This document shows, in pieces, positions 25,275 through 35,165 of a stretch of 64,000 nt of DNA. Every line of letters starts with the position of its first letter. Positions within the stretch are counted from its first letter, which is position 1. A model generated the notes under the pieces. That model was not told where the DNA came from, searched no databases, and saw only the letters and a list, made by a program, of their open reading frames with translations. Made by a program: the position numbers and the translations under genes. The DNA is from Rummeliibacillus pycnus_A (GTDB taxonomy: Bacteria; Bacillota; Bacilli; Bacillales_A; Planococcaceae). The stretch is from the NCBI RefSeq assembly GCF_044359855.1, contig NZ_CP132291.1:1240001-1304000 (forward strand). Reading direction: 5' to 3'.

Positions 25275-27755
25275 TCAATTCTCATTCACCATAAAGTCGT
25301 ATGGGCTAATCCCTTTCATACCAATCATAGGATGAATGAAATTGACGTTTTCTACGGTTAGTTTTGCTGGCTCACCATCGTTAACTTCTACTGAAGTTTC
25401 TTGCATTAATTGTTCTTCTTCTGATTTTGAAGAAATTCCATCACTATTTTCTTCATCAACTTTTGTCGTTTCAGCTTCCGGTTGATCATTATTTAAACGA
25501 TCTGAAAGACTTGTATGTCTCTGTAAATCATCTGTTCGTTGAAATCCATAAATAAAAGTATCCGGTTCTCCGCAAAGTATAAGAAAATTCTTCGCGCGCG
25601 TAATGCCTGTATAAAGTAAATTCTTTCGAAGCATTTTTGAATAACTGCGAACAATCGGCATTATAACCATAGGGAACTCGCTACCTTGTGATTTATGAAT
25701 CGAACAACAGTAAGCAAGAGTTAGCTGATTTAAGTCACCTTTTTGGTAAGTCACTTCAATACCGTCAAAAGAAACGACTAGTAAATCTGTTTTTTCAACT
25801 GTTTCCTTTGCCTTAATGATAGAAATAACTTCACCCATATCTCCGTTAAAGACATTATTATTCGGCTGATTGACAAGTTGTAAAACTTTATCTCCTATAC
25901 GATAAGTTGTGTCACCAAATGCAATCTCTTTAGTCTTTTCACTTGCTTTTGGATTAATAAGCTCCTGCAACATTTTGTTCATTGCATCAATACCAGCATT
26001 TCCTCGGTACATTGGTGCTAATACTTGCACATCATGAATCGAGAAGCCTTTTTTGACCGCACTTTTTACAACTTGACCAACAACATCTGCAATTTGTTCT
26101 TGCCCTGCACGGATAAAAGAACGGTCGCTCGTTTTAGCAGTTAGATCTTGAGGTATTTCACCTTGTTTCATCTGATGGGCCAATTCAATAATAGAAGATC
26201 CTTCAGATTGACGGTATACATCCTTCAACTCTACAGTTGGGATCGCTTTTGATGCGAGTAAATCTTTAAGCACTTGTCCTGGGCCTACTGGTGGCAATTG
26301 ATCTTGGTCTCCTACAAATATCACTTGGCAATCATCGTTTAATGCCTTCAATAATTGATTGGCAAGCCAAGTATCTACCATTGACATTTCATCGACAATA
26401 ATCAGACGGCCCGCTACTTCACGTTCCGAATCCTCTTCTTTTTCTTGACCGGTAAAGCCCAGCAAACGATGTATTGTCATTGCTGGTAATTCCGTCGATT
26501 CACTTAGTCGTTTTGCTGCACGACCTGTAGGTGCTACTAAAACAATTGGGAAGTCTTCGTCTTTAGCAGCATATTCTTTTGGATTAAGAGATAGCCCATG
26601 TAATTCTGCGTATACATCAACAATTCCTCGAACAACTGTTGTTTTACCAGTACCAGGACCACCTGTTAAAATCATAACAGCTGAATTAATCGCTGTTTCG
26701 ATTGCTTCAATTTGCGTTTCAGCATATGAAACACCAAAACGTTCCTCAGCATCACCTATTCTTTTACGGATTTCGGATGACGGGAACGCAGAATGTTCTT
26801 CGTTTTTTTGTGCAAGTTCAGTGATTTTAGTTGCAATACCTATTTCTGAATAGTAGAGAGAAGGCATATAAATTCTTGTCTCTTCTCCACACACTTTGCC
26901 GTCTTCACCTAGCTCAATAATACATCTGGAAATATCATCATAATCAATAGTGCATAGTTGACTGGATTCTAATAGTTTTTTCGCTTGCGGGATAATTTCT
27001 TTTGCATCTAAAAATACATGCCCTTCTGATAATGCGGCAACATTTAAAAGATGCAAGATAGATGCTTTTATACGATCTGAGTGATTACCTGTTATATGTA
27101 ATCTTGCCCCTAGCTCATCTGCACGTTGGAAGCCAATACCTTCAATATCTTCAATTAAACGGTACGGATTCTTCTGTAATATTTGGAGTGTTTCGCCTTC
27201 ATATGTTTGATAGATTCGAACTGCAATTTGAGCACCAAATCCCCACTCATTTAGTTGAATCATAATGCGATCAAGTCCGAGGTTTTGTTCGAGCACAGAG
27301 CGAAGGGTTTGCTTTTTGTCTTCTGTTAATCGTGGAATTTCATCTAAAGCATCAGGATTTTCGATAATCACTTTAATCGCATTAGGACCTAGCTTTTTCA
27401 CAATGGTCTCGGCAGTACGATGACCGATACCTGGAAATAAATCACTAGCTAAATATTGAACGACCCCAGTTTCAGTGGCTGGAATCTCTTTTTCAAAAGT
27501 ATCAGCTTGAAACTGTAGGCCGTATTTTGGATGTTGCTTTAATTGACCTGTATAGCGATATAAAGCCTCTTCAGCAACTGTTGGAAAATAACCTGTAACG
27601 ATGATCTCTTTTTCTTTGTAATCTGTATTCGTCTCTTGAATTTTCAATTTCACAATTGAAAATAAATTTTGAGCGTTATGAAAAATAGTGACGACAGGTC
27701 GACCGACGATAAAAAGCTGTTCGTCTGTAAATAATGATAAATTTTCAGTCAACAC
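25275..27755 (-). CDS. recD2: RecD2-type DNA helicase (YrrC)
   Basis: Superfamily 1B 5'-3' helicase, long RecD2 form without RecBC, involved in replication-fork maintenance and repair. The 826 residues have an N-terminal OB/HhH region (LFPGIGHRTAETIVKKLG and IEGIGFQRADELG), Walker A LTGGPGTGKTTVV (about 362), Walker B IIVDEMSMVD, motif III FVGDQDQLPPVGPG, and SIHKSQGSEFP and YTGITRAKNFL near the end. About 90 C-terminal residues are acidic and unlike the core. The GTG is followed by TTG; either may be the start. Confidence 0.95.
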   Translation of the reverse strand: MLTENLSLFTDEQLFIVGRPVVTIFHNAQNLFSIVKLKIQETNTDYKEKEIIVTGYFPTVAEEALYRYTGQLKQHPKYGLQFQADTFEKEIPATETGVVQYLASDLFPGIGHRTAETIVKKLGPNAIKVIIENPDALDEIPRLTEDKKQTLRSVLEQNLGLDRIMIQLNEWGFGAQIAVRIYQTYEGETLQILQKNPYRLIEDIEGIGFQRADELGARLHITGNHSDRIKASILHLLNVAALSEGHVFLDAKEIIPQAKKLLESSQLCTIDYDDISRCIIELGEDGKVCGEETRIYMPSLYYSEIGIATKITELAQKNEEHSAFPSSEIRKRIGDAEERFGVSYAETQIEAIETAINSAVMILTGGPGTGKTTVVRGIVDVYAELHGLSLNPKEYAAKDEDFPIVLVAPTGRAAKRLSESTELPAMTIHRLLGFTGQEKEEDSEREVAGRLIIVDEMSMVDTWLANQLLKALNDDCQVIFVGDQDQLPPVGPGQVLKDLLASKAIPTVELKDVYRQSEGSSIIELAHQMKQGEIPQDLTAKTSDRSFIRAGQEQIADVVGQVVKSAVKKGFSIHDVQVLAPMYRGNAGIDAMNKMLQELINPKASEKTKEIAFGDTTYRIGDKVLQLVNQPNNNVFNGDMGEVISIIKAKETVEKTDLLVVSFDGIEVTYQKGDLNQLTLAYCCSIHKSQGSEFPMVIMPIVRSYSKMLRKNLLYTGITRAKNFLILCGEPDTFIYGFQRTDDLQRHTSLSDRLNNDQPEAETTKVDEENSDGISSKSEEEQLMQETSVEVNDGEPAKLTVENVNFIHPMIGMKGISPYDFMVNEN

Positions 27756-27771
27756 TGTCCCCTTCTTTCAA

Positions 27772-28440
27772 TTAGTTATTTTTCATCGCAAGCATGTCAT
27801 GGATATAAAGAGCTTGTTCAAATTCAGGTTGTAAAGTAAATGCTTGTTTTAAATGATACATCGCATCTTCAATTCGTTCAGATGAAACAGCGTAAAGTAC
27901 CCCTAGATTATAATGAGCATCTGCATTGTTCCAATCCGTATCGATGACATATTGTAATTCTTTTTCTGCTGGTTCAAATAATTCTAATGTGCATAATATA
28001 ATACCGTAAGCTAATCGAATTTGTAAATCTTCTGGAGCAAGTTCTGCTGCACGTTGCATGTAAGGTAAACCTAATTTTGGTTGATCTTCATGTTCAAAGC
28101 TTTTGCCAAGCATATAATAAGCATCTGCTCCTTCAATACCATTGCGAATTGAACGTTCGTATAGCTTTGCTGCTTCCATATAGCGCTCAGAATTATAATA
28201 TAGATTTGCCAAACCGTAATATGCTGTTGCTGCATTTTCATCTAACGTTATTGCTTTTTGGAAAAAGCGTTCTGCACGTTCAATATCATCCATCGAAGCT
28301 AGTAGATTACCAAAATTAATATAACCTACAGGTTCTTCTGGATTTGCTTCAATGGCTTGTGTGAATGCTTTTGCAGCATCTTCATATCTTTTTTCTTGAA
28401 CTGCTTTTACGCCTTCTTCGTTATAATCCACTTTGTTCAC
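27772..28440 (-). CDS. TPR-repeat protein (YrrB type)
   Basis: A protein made almost entirely of about six tetratricopeptide repeats over 222 residues (for example PVGYINFGNLLASMDDIERAERFF-type units), so a scaffold for protein contacts. No signal peptide or membrane segment. It occupies the place of B. subtilis yrrB between mnmA and recD2 and is six bases from mnmA. The partner is unknown. Confidence 0.9.
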   Translation of the reverse strand: MNKVDYNEEGVKAVQEKRYEDAAKAFTQAIEANPEEPVGYINFGNLLASMDDIERAERFFQKAITLDENAATAYYGLANLYYNSERYMEAAKLYERSIRNGIEGADAYYMLGKSFEHEDQPKLGLPYMQRAAELAPEDLQIRLAYGIILCTLELFEPAEKELQYVIDTDWNNADAHYNLGVLYAVSSERIEDAMYHLKQAFTLQPEFEQALYIHDMLAMKNN

Positions 28441-28445
28441 CTCTG

Positions 28446-29567
28446 TTACCCAACATATGTTAATTTATCGTTATTTTTAAATACTTCATCAATGGTTGCT
28501 CCACCTAGACATTCGTCTCCGTCATATAAAACGACAGATTGTCCTGGTGTAATTGCACGAGTTGGTTCGCTAAAGGTTACTAGCCATTTATCTTCACCGA
28601 CAAGTTCAACTTCTACCGGTACATCCTTTTGGCGATAGCGGAATTTAGCTGTTGCATTAAATTTCTTCGGCATTTCGCGATGCGTTGTAAAACTTGTTTT
28701 CACTGCAGTTAAACTTGTAGAGAAGAGCTTATCATTGTAGAAGTTTTGGCCAACTAATAGCACGTTTCTTTCTAAGTCTTTTCCTAATACAAACCAAGGA
28801 TCACCGTCTCCACCAATACCAAGCCCATGACGTTGACCGATTGTGTAATACATAAGTCCATCATGTTTGCCCATTACTTTACCATCAAAGGTTTCCATAT
28901 TACCTGGTTGAGCAGGTAAGTATTGGCTTAGAAATTCTTTAAAATTACGTTCACCGATAAAGCAAATACCTGTTGAATCTTTTTTCTTAGCAGTTGCTAG
29001 GCCTGCTTCTTCTGCAATTTCACGAACTCGCGGTTTTTCTAATTCTCCGATTGGGAACATTACTTTAGATAACTGTTCTTGTGTTAGTTGGTTTAAGAAA
29101 TACGTTTGGTCTTTATTTTGATCGATACCACGTAACATTCTCGTTTCACCATCACGTACCTCGACTCGTGCATAGTGACCTGTTGCCACATAATCAGCAC
29201 CAAGTTTCATGGCATGTTCTAAAAATGCTTTGAATTTGATTTCTTTATTACACATAACATCTGGGTTTGGTGTACGACCTGCTTTATATTCTTCTAAAAA
29301 GTAAGTAAATACTTTATCCCAATATTGTTTTTCAAAGTTTACCGCATAGTAAGGAATACCAATTTGGTTACAAACTTTGATAACATCTTCATAATCCTCT
29401 GTAGCTGTACAAACACCAAATTCATCTGTATCATCCCAGTTTTTCATGAAGATACCGATCACGTCGTAGCCTTGTTTTTTCAGTAAATAAGCCGTTACAG
29501 AAGAATCGACTCCTCCAGACATTCCGACAACAACACGTGTTTGTGAGGGGTCTTTCGTTGCGTTCAT
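28446..29567 (-). CDS. mnmA: tRNA-specific 2-thiouridylase MnmA
   Basis: Adds sulfur at C2 of the wobble uridine in Lys, Glu and Gln tRNAs. The PP-loop VVVGMSGGVDSSV is near residue 12-24; the two catalytic cysteines are in NEFGVCTATEDY-type context (GVCTATEDY) and STGICFIGERNF. The ATG at 29567 is used, with AAAGGTG six bases before it; a GTG three codons upstream lies in that site. It lies 10-20 bases after the desulfurase gene that supplies its sulfur. Confidence 0.96.
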   Translation of the reverse strand: MNATKDPSQTRVVVGMSGGVDSSVTAYLLKKQGYDVIGIFMKNWDDTDEFGVCTATEDYEDVIKVCNQIGIPYYAVNFEKQYWDKVFTYFLEEYKAGRTPNPDVMCNKEIKFKAFLEHAMKLGADYVATGHYARVEVRDGETRMLRGIDQNKDQTYFLNQLTQEQLSKVMFPIGELEKPRVREIAEEAGLATAKKKDSTGICFIGERNFKEFLSQYLPAQPGNMETFDGKVMGKHDGLMYYTIGQRHGLGIGGDGDPWFVLGKDLERNVLLVGQNFYNDKLFSTSLTAVKTSFTTHREMPKKFNATAKFRYRQKDVPVEVELVGEDKWLVTFSEPTRAITPGQSVVLYDGDECLGGATIDEVFKNNDKLTYVG

Positions 29568-29586
29568 ATTGTTCACCTTTTTTCTG

Positions 29587-30729
29587 TTATTTCACTAAGC
29601 GTTTTACGATTTCAATTGTTTTATCTGCAGTTATTTGGATATCCTCTAATGTTAAGCCATAGCCAAAGCTAAAGCGGATAGAGTTGCGTAGCTCATCGGC
29701 GTGTTTTCCAAACATTGCAACAAGTACATGTGAAGGATCGATAGAACCAGCTGTACATGCAGAACCACTGGAAGCAGCGATTCCTGCGATATCTAAATTG
29801 ACTAAGAAAGATTCAACATCCATTCCTGTAAAACTAATATTTAAAACATGTGGTAAATAGTGAGTTTCATCGCCATTTACATGATAAGAAATTTCTGCCT
29901 GATCTAATTTCTTCAAGAACGTATTGCGGAAATCAATAAATTGCTGTTGTTTTTCTGTAAAACTTGCTTGAGCAATTTTAGTAGCCTCTGCAAAACCAAC
30001 AACTGCTGGTACATTTTCAGTACCTGCACGACGTTTTCGTTCTTGTTCACCACCAAAGATAATTGGTTGGATTTTCGCACTTTCGCGTTGGTAAAGGAAA
30101 CCTAAACCTTTTGGCCCATTTAATTTATGTGATGACACTGAAAGTAGATCGACTTGAAGTTCATCTACATTAATTTTTTGTATGCCAAACGCTTGAACAG
30201 CATCTGTATGGAAACTTGCTTGATGGTCTTTTAATAATGCACCAATTTCTTTAATCGGTTGTAAAGTACCAACTTCATTGTTACCAAACATGACTGTTAC
30301 TAAAATGGTATCATCACGAAGCGCATTTTTTAATTCATCCAGTGAAATCATTCCTTTGTCATTAACAGGAAGATAAGTCACTTCAAAACCTTCTTTTTCT
30401 AGTTGCTGACAAGTATGAAGTACTGCATGATGCTCGATTTGTGTTGTAATAATATGTCGACCTTCTGCACTTCTAGCATGTGCTGTACCTATGATTGCTA
30501 AGTTATCCGCTTCACTACCACCACCTGTAAAAATGATCTCGTGATCTTTTGCACCAATAGCACTTGATAAAACGAATCTTGCTTCGTCCAAATATTTTCG
30601 AGCATAACGACCAATGCTATGAATACTTGATGGATTACCAAATACGTCACCCATCACTTCTGCCATCTTCTCAATTACAGCTGGATGCATGGGAGAAGTT
30701 GCTGCATGGTCAAGATATATTTCTTTCAT
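29587..30729 (-). CDS. cysteine desulfurase (YrvO type)
   Basis: PLP enzyme that takes sulfur from cysteine. The pyridoxal lysine is K202 in SVSSHKLNGPKG and the persulfide cysteine is C325 in SGSACTAGS. 380 residues, group I NifS/IscS type. Being directly upstream of mnmA, it corresponds to B. subtilis YrvO, the dedicated sulfur donor for s2U34. CymR is encoded 14 bases upstream on the same transcript. Confidence 0.94.
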   Translation of the reverse strand: MKEIYLDHAATSPMHPAVIEKMAEVMGDVFGNPSSIHSIGRYARKYLDEARFVLSSAIGAKDHEIIFTGGGSEADNLAIIGTAHARSAEGRHIITTQIEHHAVLHTCQQLEKEGFEVTYLPVNDKGMISLDELKNALRDDTILVTVMFGNNEVGTLQPIKEIGALLKDHQASFHTDAVQAFGIQKINVDELQVDLLSVSSHKLNGPKGLGFLYQRESAKIQPIIFGGEQERKRRAGTENVPAVVGFAEATKIAQASFTEKQQQFIDFRNTFLKKLDQAEISYHVNGDETHYLPHVLNISFTGMDVESFLVNLDIAGIAASSGSACTAGSIDPSHVLVAMFGKHADELRNSIRFSFGYGLTLEDIQITADKTIEIVKRLVK

Positions 30730-30743
30730 GGTAAAATCTCCTT

Positions 30744-31163
30744 TTAAATATAAAACATATACCCATCATCTTTTTGTTCTTCTGTGTAGCTTGCTAAATC
30801 ATCAAGAGTTGTTGTTTCAAGTACATCTTTTACTGCATCACGAACACGAAGCCAAAGCTCTCGTTGTGGTGGTGCTTCTTCTTCAATACCTTCTACGGGC
30901 TGAATTGGTCCTTCTAGCACTTTTATAACGTCTGCTGAAGAAATTAAATGTGGTGGTTTTGATAACATATAGCCACCATAAGCGCCACGAACACTTTTGA
31001 CAAGTCCTGAGTTTCGTAATGGTGAAACTAGTTGTTCTAAGTATGCTTCTGATAAATTATTTTCTGATGCAATTTGTCTAAGAGGAATCGGCCCTTGACC
31101 ATATTCTTTAGCCAATTCAATCATAATTGTTAAGCCATAACGCCCTTTTGTTGAAATTTTCAT
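30744..31163 (-). CDS. cymR: Rrf2-family cysteine metabolism regulator CymR
   Basis: Rrf2 winged-helix repressor of 139 residues (MKISTKGRYGLTIMIELAKEYG, SENNLSEAYLEQLVSPLRNSGLVKSVRGAYGGYML). It lacks the three clustered cysteines of iron-sulfur IscR proteins, consistent with CymR, which in Bacillus and Staphylococcus senses cysteine status together with CysK. It heads the operon with the desulfurase and mnmA and is divergent from rarA. Confidence 0.92.
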   Translation of the reverse strand: MKISTKGRYGLTIMIELAKEYGQGPIPLRQIASENNLSEAYLEQLVSPLRNSGLVKSVRGAYGGYMLSKPPHLISSADVIKVLEGPIQPVEGIEEEAPPQRELWLRVRDAVKDVLETTTLDDLASYTEEQKDDGYMFYI

Positions 31164-31310
31164 ATATACACCTCTAAAATTAGCTATTTGTCTAGCTTAA
31201 AGTATAGCATATTTCCTTTCATTCTACTCGGGAATGATTTAGTATTATTGTTACGAGTTATCGAATTTCGAGTTATTAAGCTCTGTACCAATAAGAAAGA
31301 GGTGCCCAAT

Positions 31311-32603
31311 TTGCCAAATGAACCACTCGCATTTCGTATGCGACCACGTAACCTTGATGAAGTTGTCGGTCACCAAGAAATAATCGGTCAAAATACAACG
31401 TTATATAAAATGATAAAAAACGGTCATGTCCCATCTATGTTACTTTATGGGGAACCAGGTATCGGTAAAACATCGATTGCATTTGCCATTGCCGGTTCGT
31501 CTAAATTGACGTTTTTCGCCTTAAATGCTACGCGAGCAGGTAAAAAAGATGTAGAAGATGTTGTCAACGAAGCAAAGCTTTCTGGACAAGTAATCTTATT
31601 TTTAGATGAAATTCATCGTTTTAATAAATTACAGCAAGATACTTTACTGCCTCATGTTGAAAATGGCTCCATTATATTAATAGGTGCTACAACTGAAAAT
31701 CCATTTCATGATGTAAACCCTGCGATTCGCTCACGCTGCGGAGAAATTAAACAACTTAAGAGATTGATAGATGAAGATATTAACACGCTCATCCTTCGTG
31801 CTTTAGAAGACAAAGAACGCGGACTTGGTCGATACAAAATCCTTATGACAGATGATCAACGTGCTTTAATCGTTCAAGCTTCACATGGTGATGCAAGAAA
31901 AGCACTGACACTTTTAGAATCTGTCTACTATTCCTCAGATGAAGAGAATAATGAAACGATTGTACAAGATTCTATTGTCAAAAATCTAGCAGAACGTATC
32001 GGTGTCTATGGAGATAAAAAAGGAAGTCACTTTTACAACTTGTTATCAGCCTTGCAAAAGTCCGTTCGAGGCAGCGATGTCAATGCAGCGATTTATTACT
32101 TAGCAAACTGCTTAGAAAATGGGGACTTAGTTGCTGTTAGTCGTCGGTTATTAGTGATGAGCTTTGAGGATGTAGGATTAGCTGCACCTGAAGTTGGTTC
32201 TCATGTTCTTGCAGCCGTTCAATCAGCTGAACGACTAGGGATGCCAGAAGCTCGCATCCCTTTGGCTCATGCAGTAATTGAAATGTGTCTTGCCGAAAAA
32301 TCAAACTCAGCTATTTCTGCAATCGATGCTGCCACTGCTGCCATTCATGCAGGCAAAACCGGAGATATTCCCATGCATTTACGTGATGCACATTATGCGG
32401 GAGCCAAAGTTCTTGGAGTAGAAGGGTATCAATATCCACATAACACACCTATCGGTACATTCGGTGGCTGGGTTGATCAACAGTATTTGCCTGATGAACT
32501 GGAAGGGACCGAATTCTACCATCCTGTAATTGCAGGGCAGGAAAAAAGAATGGCAGGAATATACGATCATTTAAATAGTTTAAAAAATAATAAAAAAAAA
32601 TAG
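31311..32603 (+). CDS. rarA: replication-associated recombination protein RarA (MgsA)
   Basis: AAA+ ATPase acting at stalled replication forks. The 430-residue form begins at TTG 31311 (MPNEPLAFRMRPRNLDEVVGHQEI) with AAGAGGTG at six bases; the long open frame upstream of it does not resemble the family. Walker A LLYGEPGIGKTS, Walker B ILFLDEIHRFNKLQQD, sensor ATTENP, and C-terminal tetramerisation region (HYAGAKVLGVEGYQYPHN). Divergent from cymR, as in B. subtilis. Confidence 0.95.
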   Translation: MPNEPLAFRMRPRNLDEVVGHQEIIGQNTTLYKMIKNGHVPSMLLYGEPGIGKTSIAFAIAGSSKLTFFALNATRAGKKDVEDVVNEAKLSGQVILFLDEIHRFNKLQQDTLLPHVENGSIILIGATTENPFHDVNPAIRSRCGEIKQLKRLIDEDINTLILRALEDKERGLGRYKILMTDDQRALIVQASHGDARKALTLLESVYYSSDEENNETIVQDSIVKNLAERIGVYGDKKGSHFYNLLSALQKSVRGSDVNAAIYYLANCLENGDLVAVSRRLLVMSFEDVGLAAPEVGSHVLAAVQSAERLGMPEARIPLAHAVIEMCLAEKSNSAISAIDAATAAIHAGKTGDIPMHLRDAHYAGAKVLGVEGYQYPHNTPIGTFGGWVDQQYLPDELEGTEFYHPVIAGQEKRMAGIYDHLNSLKNNKKK

Positions 32604-32619
32604 AATATTACCAGTAAGC

Positions 32620-32669
32620 AAAGACTATTGGAAAGCTCGATAATTGTGAGTTTGCCTATAGTCTTTTTC
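32620..32669 (+). terminator. rarA terminator
   Basis: AAAGACTAT / ATAGTCTTT stem with inner GCTC / GAG pairing and a T-run, 17 bases after rarA. Confidence 0.75.
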
Positions 32670-32829
32670 TTTAAAGATCACTTCAGGTAAATTAGGTAAT
32701 TGCATTTGTACAAAAGAACGGTTCGTTTCGGTTATTGGGTATAAGCATCTCTCGATAATATAAGTACTAAACCTTTTGAAACCCTGTATCCTATTTTCAC
32801 TTAAAGATTATTCTTAAACGAAACCAAAA

Positions 32830-32866
32830 GAAAAAGACAAGTAGAATAATTTCTACTTACCTTTTT
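32830..32866 (-). terminator. natB terminator
   Basis: AAGTAGAA / TTCTACTT around ATAT-type loop, flanked by A-run and T-run so that it can work on either strand; 58 bases past natB. Confidence 0.8.
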
Positions 32867-32923
32867 CTTTTTGATTAAATCATTAATTTTTCGGATTAAT
32901 TCTAAGAAATCAGTAAACTCCTA

Positions 32924-34162
32924 TTACGTAGTAACCTTAAGTACTGTTTTAATTTTCTGGATAACTCCACCTGAAGTATATGTTAGTACACTTCGTTTAT
33001 AGAATGACAACGTAACAAAGAATGCTAACATAACAGTAATGATTAATACAATAAGTGCAATCAGAGGTTCGAATGATGATAAATCTGTTGCACCCATTCT
33101 AAGCGGCATTACCATAACAGTTGTAAATGGGATGAATGAGAATACTTTGATTAATAATGTATCAGGACTATATAAACCTGACATTAAGACATAGAAACCT
33201 GCCACTCCAATGAGCATGACTGGCATCATCGCTTGCCCTGCTTCTTCTACTTTTGATACTAGTGAACCGAATAATGCGCCCATCACCAAGAATAAGAAAA
33301 TAGATAACAATAAATATGCTAGTGTATAAAAGACATAGCTCATCGATAAATTCCCCACAATATCTGTTACACGCTGCCATTTTGAACCACCATCAAGCGT
33401 TAAAAACAAAACAATTTGTACGGCTAACAATATACCAATTTGGGTTAAAGCTAATAAATATGTCCCTGTTAATTTTGCTAAAAAATGTGTTGATGGTTTG
33501 ACACTTGCTAGTAATACCTCTAACACGCGAGACCCCTTCTCAGAAGCTACATCAGTTGTAATCATCGATAAAAATGAAATAACAAGTGAATAAACCAATG
33601 AGCCTACTAAAATAGAAGCACCTATTCCCGCGGCTTTTTCATCTTCACTCTTCCCGTCTTTTGTTTGCTCGTTTAAATTTTTCAAATTGATTGGAGTTTG
33701 AGATTCAACAATTTGAGCTGCCTGTTCTGCAGATAAATTTAATTGTTGAACTGAATAGATTTTCCCAGCATATTGAATTAAGGATGATAGCTTTGTCTGA
33801 TCATTAAATTCAAGAGGTTTATATGTAGCAATCTCCGCTCCTAATTTACCATTCGTTTCTTTTAGGACAACTACTGCATCTAGTTTTTCATCTTTTACTT
33901 TTTGTTCTATCTTTTTCTGGTTATCTGTAGGAAATGAAAACTTCATATCACTATCTGATTGGAATACCTCTTTAAAATCTTGTTTTGTGTCATTAATCAA
34001 AGCAATCTTTAATGGCTCATCAGAAAATAACGCTGCTTTAATATCAGACCAAAACATTACTACACTAATAATTGCTACATAAAGAACAATTGAAAATATA
34101 AACGATTTTGCTTTAATCTTCTGCCTATAGAGTTGTGTTGCTAAGATCCAGAATTTAGACAT
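32924..34162 (-). CDS. ABC-2 type transporter permease (NatB-like)
   Basis: Membrane subunit of an ABC exporter, 412 residues. One N-terminal membrane helix (about 21-41), a large extracytoplasmic loop (about 45-175), then about five more helices in the C-terminal half, with the family stretch ASEKGSRVLEVLLASVKPSTHFLAKL. This is the layout of NatB/YhaP sodium or peptide exporters; the substrate is unknown. ATG at 34162 overlaps natA by eight bases and has AGGTGG upstream. Confidence 0.88.
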   Translation of the reverse strand: MSKFWILATQLYRQKIKAKSFIFSIVLYVAIISVVMFWSDIKAALFSDEPLKIALINDTKQDFKEVFQSDSDMKFSFPTDNQKKIEQKVKDEKLDAVVVLKETNGKLGAEIATYKPLEFNDQTKLSSLIQYAGKIYSVQQLNLSAEQAAQIVESQTPINLKNLNEQTKDGKSEDEKAAGIGASILVGSLVYSLVISFLSMITTDVASEKGSRVLEVLLASVKPSTHFLAKLTGTYLLALTQIGILLAVQIVLFLTLDGGSKWQRVTDIVGNLSMSYVFYTLAYLLLSIFLFLVMGALFGSLVSKVEEAGQAMMPVMLIGVAGFYVLMSGLYSPDTLLIKVFSFIPFTTVMVMPLRMGATDLSSFEPLIALIVLIITVMLAFFVTLSFYKRSVLTYTSGGVIQKIKTVLKVTT

Positions 34163-35054
34163 GTTCGCCACCTACCAAATCTTTGAAGATTTCATCTAGT
34201 GATAAATAATCCATACTGAATTTTTCCATGTACTTTCCTTTTCCAAGTATCTTATGAAGCTGTTCGCCATAAGATTCATTTTCTAATAATAAGGTGTACC
34301 CATCCTTCGTTATCTTAACGCTTTTTACACCTGGTAATTCGCTTAATTGTGATTCGTTTAATTCAGTCCGGATGCTTAATTTTATTTTTCCATATTGTTC
34401 CTTCAAATCTATCAAACTACCTGTAAACAGAGAGACACCTCTTTTTAATATACAAAGATGATCACATAGTTCCTCTACATTATCCATTTGATGACTTGAA
34501 AATAATATCGTTGTTCCTTTTTCTCGTAAATACAAAATTGCCTGCATTAATAATTCTCGATTGACAGGATCAAGACCACTGAATGGTTCATCTAATATTA
34601 GAAATTCTGGTTGATGAATAAAACTTGCAATTAATTGAACTTTTTGTTGATTCCCTTTTGATAGTGTTTCCGCCTTTGATTTCCGCTTATCTTCCAAATC
34701 AAATCGTTTAATCCAATAGTCAACTTCATTTTTTAAATCTTTTTTCGTCCATCCTCGAAGAACTCCAAAGAAATACAATTGATCTTCAACTGTCATGGTA
34801 GGAAAAATCCCTCTCTCCTCAGGTAAATAACCAAGCACATCTCTGTTTACATTATGCATGGACTCACCATTCCAAGAAATATCCCCTTCTGTTGATTCCT
34901 GCAAATCAAGAATCATTCGGAATGTTGTCGTTTTACCAGCTCCGTTTTGGCCGATAAGACCAAATATTTCACCTTTTTCAATCGTAAAAGATAGCTGATT
35001 GACTGCTGTGAAATCATGATACCTTTTTGTTACTTGATCAATCACTAATGCCAT
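34155..35054 (-). CDS. ABC transporter ATP-binding protein (NatA-like)
   Basis: ATPase of the exporter above, 299 residues. Walker A GLIGQNGAGKTTTFRM (about 36-51), Q-loop in YLPEERGIFPTMTV, signature LSKGNQQKVQLIASF, Walker B FLILDEPFSGLDP, and H-loop SSHQMD. The C-terminal DUF4162-type domain is typical of NatA and YhaQ. Start ATG at 35054 with AAAAGGAG seven bases away. 111 bases separate it from the DUF2812 gene upstream, which with padR may be co-transcribed. Confidence 0.9.
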   Translation of the reverse strand: MALVIDQVTKRYHDFTAVNQLSFTIEKGEIFGLIGQNGAGKTTTFRMILDLQESTEGDISWNGESMHNVNRDVLGYLPEERGIFPTMTVEDQLYFFGVLRGWTKKDLKNEVDYWIKRFDLEDKRKSKAETLSKGNQQKVQLIASFIHQPEFLILDEPFSGLDPVNRELLMQAILYLREKGTTILFSSHQMDNVEELCDHLCILKRGVSLFTGSLIDLKEQYGKIKLSIRTELNESQLSELPGVKSVKITKDGYTLLLENESYGEQLHKILGKGKYMEKFSMDYLSLDEIFKDLVGGEHV

Positions 35055-35165
35055 AACTCTACTCCTTTTATGCAAAATTTCTGAACACAATACATATACG
35101 TTTTAAACTTCCAAATGTATTCATTTTTAATAAAATTTATTAATTAATAATCTCAACATGGTTAA

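Larger units (their letters stand above)
32604..32923. other. gene-free region between rarA and natB
   Basis: A 320-base stretch between two converging genes. It contains the rarA terminator at its left and the ABC-permease terminator at its right. The 150 bases between (32670-32829) show no open frame with a ribosome-binding site and no clear repeat. Confidence 0.6.

Noticed and set aside
31188..31310. N-terminal extension of RarA
   Set aside because: The family starts at MPNEPLAFRMRP; the extension covers the cymR-rarA promoter region.
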